64,000 nucleotides of DNA, from positions 27,986 to 91,985 of the forward strand of contig NZ_BCVF01000012.1 in assembly GCF_001591605.1 (NCBI RefSeq), in the 5' to 3' direction. This DNA comes from Bacillus badius NBRC 15713. Lineage in GTDB: Bacteria; Bacillota; Bacilli; Bacillales; Domibacillaceae. The notes under the pieces were generated by a model, which saw only the letters and a program-made list of their open reading frames with translations, searched no databases and was not told the DNA's origin. Positions 60,368 through 64,000 of this stretch are shown here, piece after piece (positions within the stretch are counted from its first letter, which is position 1; each line of letters starts with the position of its first letter). The position numbers were made by a program, and so were the translations under genes.

Positions 60368-60994
60368 ATGGAAACAACTATGTGCAGCTTATCGGAAGTG
60401 ATCCGTGAGCGGAAATCTGTTAGAAAATATGATCCAAACTATATAATTCCAAGACATAAAATAGAGGAAATGCTCCAAGAAGCAACGCTTGCTCCTTCAT
60501 CCAGCAACTTGCAGCCGTGGCGCTTTCTCGTCATTGACGATCAAGAGATGAAGAAGGAGCTCCGGGCAATTGCTTACAACCAAGAGCAAGTAGAGACGGC
60601 TTCTGCAATCATCGCTGTGCTAGGTGATACCGAAATGTACAAGAGTGCCGAAAAGGTTTATCAAAGCAGCTATGAGGCAGGCTTTATCGATGAAGAAAGC
60701 ATGAAGAAGGTCATTCAAAGCACGAACAATACTTATCCAAATGCGCCGTTTGAGGCGAGAGCAAATATTGCTTCTTTTGATGCCGGCCTTGTATCTATGC
60801 AGCTGATGCTGATTGCCAAAGCCAACGGCTATGACACCGTCACAATGGGCGGGTTTGATAAGCAGAAGTTTGCTGAAAGATTTGAGCTGTCCGAAAGGTA
60901 CATGCCTATTGTGCTGATTGCGGTTGGAAAAGCGTCCGCTCCGGCTTACCAAACGACACGCCTTCCTTTAGAAGAAGTCGTGCGCTTTATCTAA
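60368..60994 (+). CDS. Nitroreductase family flavoprotein
   Basis: The 208-residue FMN-binding nitroreductase has RKSVRKYDP at the start (FMN contact), APSSSNLQPWRF and a C-terminal GKAS. It reduces nitro groups, quinones or other electrophiles with NAD(P)H. GGAGGG precedes the ATG. Divergence from an HxlR regulator and the two palindromes resembles the yodB/yodC and hypR-hypO arrangements of B. subtilis, so induction by electrophile or hypochlorite stress is probable. A terminator follows. Confidence 0.92.
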   Translation: METTMCSLSEVIRERKSVRKYDPNYIIPRHKIEEMLQEATLAPSSSNLQPWRFLVIDDQEMKKELRAIAYNQEQVETASAIIAVLGDTEMYKSAEKVYQSSYEAGFIDEESMKKVIQSTNNTYPNAPFEARANIASFDAGLVSMQLMLIAKANGYDTVTMGGFDKQKFAERFELSERYMPIVLIAVGKASAPAYQTTRLPLEEVVRFI

Positions 60995-61015
60995 TTGAAT
61001 CATGCTTGACAGTGT

Positions 61016-61052
61016 AAAGAGCATTCGGCTTAGCTGCCGAATGCTCTTTTGT
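61016..61052 (+). terminator. Terminator after the nitroreductase gene
   Basis: AAGAGCATTCGGC and GCCGAATGCTCTT pair around a six-base loop and end in Ts. Confidence 0.85.
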
Positions 61053-61181
61053 ATGCAAATGAAGGTTTATCAGTTATTGAAAGGGGAAACCTTTCATTTA
61101 TGGGGCATGTAAGAATCGGCTTTAAATTAGGAAGAAAGAGGAATAACACCTTATTCATGGGAATAATTTTTATCATTTTTA

Positions 61182-61196
61182 AATCTTCAAAATATT
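61182..61196. promoter_or_regulatory. CodY-box-like site before brnQ
   Basis: AATCTTCAAAATATT matches AATTTTCWGAAAATT at 12 of 15 positions. It is about 125 bases before the brnQ start. brnQ is CodY-controlled in B. subtilis. Confidence 0.4.
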
Positions 61197-61322
61197 TTAC
61201 AATAATATATTGAAATTATGGAGCAATAGAAGTAATATAGTTCTAGCGATATATTGCATACTTCGTCTCGAAACCTTAGTGGACGAAAATAGATATTGCA
61301 TCTTAGAAAGGAACTAATAATT

Positions 61323-62678
61323 ATGAAGACGAAATTACCTTTTTCAGCTTATCTTGCCATAGGAGTCATGTTGTTTGCTTTATTCTTCGGAGCGGGCAAT
61401 CTTATTTTTCCGGCACAGCTTGGCCAAAACGCCGGAACAAATGTATGGCCAGCAGTCATTGGCTTTTTAACTACAGGAGTGGGCCTGCCTTTCCTCGGTA
61501 TTTTGGCAATGGGGTTTTCCGGAAGTGCAAACCTCCAGGAACTGGCAAGCCGGATTCACCCTATATACGCGATGATCTTTACTTCACTGCTTTATTTAAC
61601 AATTGGTCCGTTTTTTGCTACGCCCCGTACAGGAACAGTAGCGTATGATATCGGAATTGCGCCCTTTGTAGGGGGAGATTTTGCTCGCGGAGGCTTGCTC
61701 ATTTTCACATTCATATTCTTTGGAATCACCATGTGGCTGTCATTAAACCCTTCAAAAATTGTTGATCGGGTGGGGAAAATACTATCTCCGGCACTGATTG
61801 TACTGATCTTTGTTTTACTTATTACAGTGATTGTCAAGCCAATGGGAGCAATTCAAGCGCCGCAAGAAATCTATACAAACGGGGCTTTTGTGAAAGGTTT
61901 CTTGGAAGGCTACAATACAATGGATGCGCTGGCCTCGCTCGTATTTGGTATTATTGTCATTCAAGCCATTCGCGCAATGGGTGTGACATCTAATCGGGAA
62001 GTGTTATCTGCAACAGTGAAAGCCGGCGTTGTGGCAATCTTTTTCCTTGGTGTGATTTATGTGGGAATTGCTTACCTAGGCGCAACCAGCACAGAAAAAT
62101 TTGGTGTGTTTGATACGGGAGGCGCCGTATTGAACAGTGCTGCTTCTTATTACTTTGGAGGCTTTGGAACGATTATGCTGTCGCTGATTATTATTCTTGC
62201 TTGTTTAACGACCAGCATTGGATTAATTACAGCGTGCGGTGAGTATTTTCACACGTTAATGCCAAAAATCAGTTATAAAAAGTTCGTTGTCTTCTTTTCC
62301 TTATTTTCGTTTGGGATTGCGAACTTCGGATTATCCAATATTATTATGTACTCTATTCCAGTGTTAATGTTCTTGTATCCGCTCGCGATCACATTAATGC
62401 TGCTGACCTTTTTGTCGCCGCTGTTCAGCCATTCACGTGTTGTGTATGTATCGGCAACAATCGCCGCCTTGCTGATCAGCACGATTGACGGATTAAAGAC
62501 ATTTTGTGACTCCTTCTCTATTCCGTACTTTAACTGGATGAAAGCAGTAGTATCTTTTTATGAACAAGCTTTGCCATTGTATAGCCAAGGACTTGGATGG
62601 CTCTTGCCTGTTCTCATCGTGATTGTTGTGACAGGTGCGAGTGTTCGCATGCAAAAACTGGCAAGTGCTGAAGCTTAA
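61323..62678 (+). CDS. brnQ: Branched-chain amino acid:cation symporter
   Basis: From the ATG at 61323 the protein has 451 residues and about 12 membrane helices. It has the BrnQ start FFGAGNLIFPAQLGQNAG and the TTGVGLPFLGI segment. It imports leucine, isoleucine or valine with Na+ or H+. The upstream in-frame start overlaps the AAAGGA site and is not used. A CodY-box-like site lies upstream. It converges on a GntR-type gene over a shared terminator. Confidence 0.93.
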   Translation: MKTKLPFSAYLAIGVMLFALFFGAGNLIFPAQLGQNAGTNVWPAVIGFLTTGVGLPFLGILAMGFSGSANLQELASRIHPIYAMIFTSLLYLTIGPFFATPRTGTVAYDIGIAPFVGGDFARGGLLIFTFIFFGITMWLSLNPSKIVDRVGKILSPALIVLIFVLLITVIVKPMGAIQAPQEIYTNGAFVKGFLEGYNTMDALASLVFGIIVIQAIRAMGVTSNREVLSATVKAGVVAIFFLGVIYVGIAYLGATSTEKFGVFDTGGAVLNSAASYYFGGFGTIMLSLIIILACLTTSIGLITACGEYFHTLMPKISYKKFVVFFSLFSFGIANFGLSNIIMYSIPVLMFLYPLAITLMLLTFLSPLFSHSRVVYVSATIAALLISTIDGLKTFCDSFSIPYFNWMKAVVSFYEQALPLYSQGLGWLLPVLIVIVVTGASVRMQKLASAEA

Positions 62679-62679
62679 T

Positions 62680-62710
62680 AAAAAGCCGGCTCCCTTAGGG
62701 ACCGGCTTTT
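62680..62710. terminator. Bidirectional terminator between brnQ and the GntR-type gene
   Basis: AAAAGCCGG-C-TCCC pairs with GGGA-C-CGGCTTTT around TTA, with T-runs on both strands. Confidence 0.85.
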
Positions 62711-63377
62711 ATAGTTGTTTTGATGTCAGCGGGCGAAAGTCTTCAATAGAACGGAGCCAGTTTTTTCTCATGCTGTCAGCAGCGCCTGCCGTATCTCGAT
62801 TCTTTAAGTAATTAATAATGGCCGTGTGCTCTTTGATCGACTTTTCCGTCAAGATCATGGAGATATGAAAAAACAGCCTTCTTACATGAGCTTGAAGAAA
62901 GGGGATCATGTTGGAAAGATACGGATTGTTGGCTGTATCAACGATAATTTGATGAAACTCTTCATCAACCTTTAAAGCTTGAAAATAATTTTTCGCCTGG
63001 ACAGCCTGGGCGAACTGTTCGTTTGTATTTTCCAGAAGAGAGATGACCGCATCTGTCAAATGAGGAACTGCTAGTTCCGCTGCTAGCGCCTGCAAAGCGG
63101 CCAGCGGAGGAAGGAGATCTTTCATCGATTCTTCTTCTACTTGCGTCACTCGCGTTGATTTGCCCGGATACATTTTAACAAAACCTTGGGCTTCGAGAAG
63201 CTGAAGCGACTCGCGAATCGGCGTTCTGCTGACCCCTAGTGCTTCGGCAAGCTCTTTGTCATTCAATTTTTCCCCCGGCTGCAAGGTGCCATCAATAATC
63301 CATTGCTGCAGTTGAATGAATGCGCTTTCTTTTGCGGATTTTCTTACCGGCTTTGAATGATCGATAGGTATCGGCAT
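62709..63377 (-). CDS. GntR/FadR-type transcriptional regulator with FCD domain
   Basis: The 222-residue protein has an N-terminal winged helix (about 15-75: GEKLNDKELAEALGVSRTPIRESL) and a C-terminal FCD ligand domain (about 85-215, with Asp/His metal ligands in VDEEFHQII and later HVRRLFF). FadR-type regulators sense carboxylic acids, sugar acids or amino-acid-derived ligands. The target is not visible. The AT-rich upstream region holds near-palindromes (for example TATAGTATAC at about 63420) that might be its operator. Confidence 0.88.
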   Translation of the reverse strand: MPIPIDHSKPVRKSAKESAFIQLQQWIIDGTLQPGEKLNDKELAEALGVSRTPIRESLQLLEAQGFVKMYPGKSTRVTQVEEESMKDLLPPLAALQALAAELAVPHLTDAVISLLENTNEQFAQAVQAKNYFQALKVDEEFHQIIVDTANNPYLSNMIPFLQAHVRRLFFHISMILTEKSIKEHTAIINYLKNRDTAGAADSMRKNWLRSIEDFRPLTSKQL

Positions 63378-63642
63378 GGAAGTTCACCATCCTGCATTAA
63401 ATTCTATATTATCTCTCTATAGTATACAGGAAAAAAGACGATAGAGAAATATACAATATATTAGTGTTTTCAGAACAATGATAAATTGAAAGCAGAAACG
63501 GATGTCTGCCAGGCTGCTTATAGATAGTCGGATAGACAGACCCTTTATTTTATATTCCAATGGGTGAATGGATAGATTTATTATGAATAAGAAAAGTCAA
63601 TAGTATATAACGGATTAAATGTGTCTAAATTATAAAAAATAA
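63378..63642. other. Gene-free gap before the small membrane protein
   Basis: AT-rich, no credible open frame. Partial palindromes near 63410-63460 may serve the GntR-type gene. The next promoter starts at 63643. Confidence 0.5.
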
Positions 63643-63671
63643 TTGACAAAACTGTGAAGTGGAGAAATAAT
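63643..63671 (+). promoter_or_regulatory. Promoter of the small membrane protein gene
   Basis: TTGACA (63643-63648, perfect) and AATAAT (63666-63671) are 17 bases apart. Confidence 0.65.
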
Positions 63672-63693
63672 AAAAGAAAGGGAGATGGATGAA

Positions 63694-63933
63694 ATGGAAA
63701 ACAGGTGGAGAATGTTAAACGCTGTGAAATATCTCGGCGGTACAGTGCTTGCGCTCGGGATTATTGCCTTTTTAATTGGATTCTTTGCGAGCGGTTCCAG
63801 TGTATTGACTCCTATAGGCATCGGAGCAGTAGTGGGCGCAGGATTTGTTTTTGTGTTCGGAGTATTTTTTGTAGCTGCTGAGGAAATGCTGGAAAAAGCT
63901 TATCAAGGGACAGCACCGTATAAAACTAAATAA
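63694..63933 (+). CDS. Small two-helix membrane protein, hypothetical
   Basis: From the ATG at 63694 (GGGAG at nine bases) the protein has 79 residues: a polar start (MENRWRML), two hydrophobic helices (about 10-32 and 38-60) with Gly-rich turns (GIGAVVGAGF) and a polar tail. The ATG at 63685 touches the ribosome site and is not used. I do not recognise a family. It has its own promoter and a terminator-like repeat after it. Confidence 0.7.
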   Translation: MENRWRMLNAVKYLGGTVLALGIIAFLIGFFASGSSVLTPIGIGAVVGAGFVFVFGVFFVAAEEMLEKAYQGTAPYKTK

Positions 63934-63958
63934 AAAGAGTTATTTATAATAAGTCTCA

Positions 63959-64000
63959 GACTGTAGACAAAACTTAATGAAAATTGAGTTTGTCTACAGT
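63959..64000 (+). terminator. Terminator-like hairpin at the right edge, cut by the window
   Basis: ACTGTAGACAAA pairs with TTTGTCTACAGT, extended by AACTTAAT/ATTGAGTT around GAAA with one bulge. The T-run would lie beyond the window. Confidence 0.7.

Overview
The window is a chromosomal segment from a low-to-mid GC Firmicute of the Bacillaceae. The evidence is the strong purine-rich Shine-Dalgarno sites, intrinsic terminators with U-tracts, a T-box leader, CtsR, CggR and cre-like sites, and a gene order close to the Bacillus subtilis uvrB-hprK-his-crh-clpP-rpoN-cggR-eno-rnr-smpB region. The species cannot be fixed from the sequence alone. I see no insertion sequence, prophage, integrase or CRISPR array. 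Most of the window is core genome with small accessory insertions.

Layout. 1-6.3 kb: the start of a BceS-like histidine kinase running off the left edge, with its response regulator; a CNNM/CBS ion transporter; an orphan pyruvate-dehydrogenase-type E1 alpha/beta pair; uppP. 6.3-10.9 kb: an HD phosphohydrolase, csbA, and a persulfide/sulfide detoxification cluster (cstB-like, glutaredoxin, cstR, rhodanese, TauE/SafE exporter) with three CsoR-family operators. 11-22 kb: uvrBA, yvlB-yvlD, hprK-lgt-yvoD-ppaX-yvoF. 22-27.8 kb: a CstA-type carbon-starvation/pyruvate transporter with a cre-like site, then a CitA/DcuS-type two-component system next to a DASS dicarboxylate symporter. 27.9-34.4 kb: a complete hisZGDBHAF-hisIE operon. 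34.6-42 kb: yvcD, trxB, yvcI, rapZ, glmR, whiA, crh, and clpP on the opposite strand behind a CtsR box.

42-51.5 kb: tRNA-Arg(CCG), rpoN (sigma-54), a glutaredoxin-like protein, then the central glycolytic operon cggR-gapA-pgk-tpiA-gpmI-eno with a CggR operator. 51.5-59.4 kb: secG; a ureohydrolase preceded by a canonical -24/-12 sigma-54 promoter; argS behind a T-box leader with a probable CGC specifier; a carboxylesterase, rnr, smpB and ssrA (tmRNA). 59.4-64 kb: a gene-poor stretch, an HxlR regulator divergent from a nitroreductase over two palindromes, brnQ, a GntR/FadR regulator and a small membrane protein.

How it works together. Carbon control runs through the window: HprK, Crh, CggR, the glycolytic operon, GlmR/RapZ, a cre-like site at the CstA-type transporter, and a carboxylate sensor with its transporter. 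Sulfur and redox stress control is the second theme (CstR regulon, TrxB, glutaredoxins, HxlR-nitroreductase). Arginine-linked control is the third: sigma-54 and its probable target ureohydrolase, followed by Arg-T-box argS. The least routine observations are the sigma-54 promoter, the three-site CstR regulon, a candidate 19-residue gene with its own promoter, ribosome site and terminator opposite the yvlD-hprK gap, the 25-bp perfect palindrome at the nitroreductase, and a pgk promoter that lies upstream of an intrinsic terminator.
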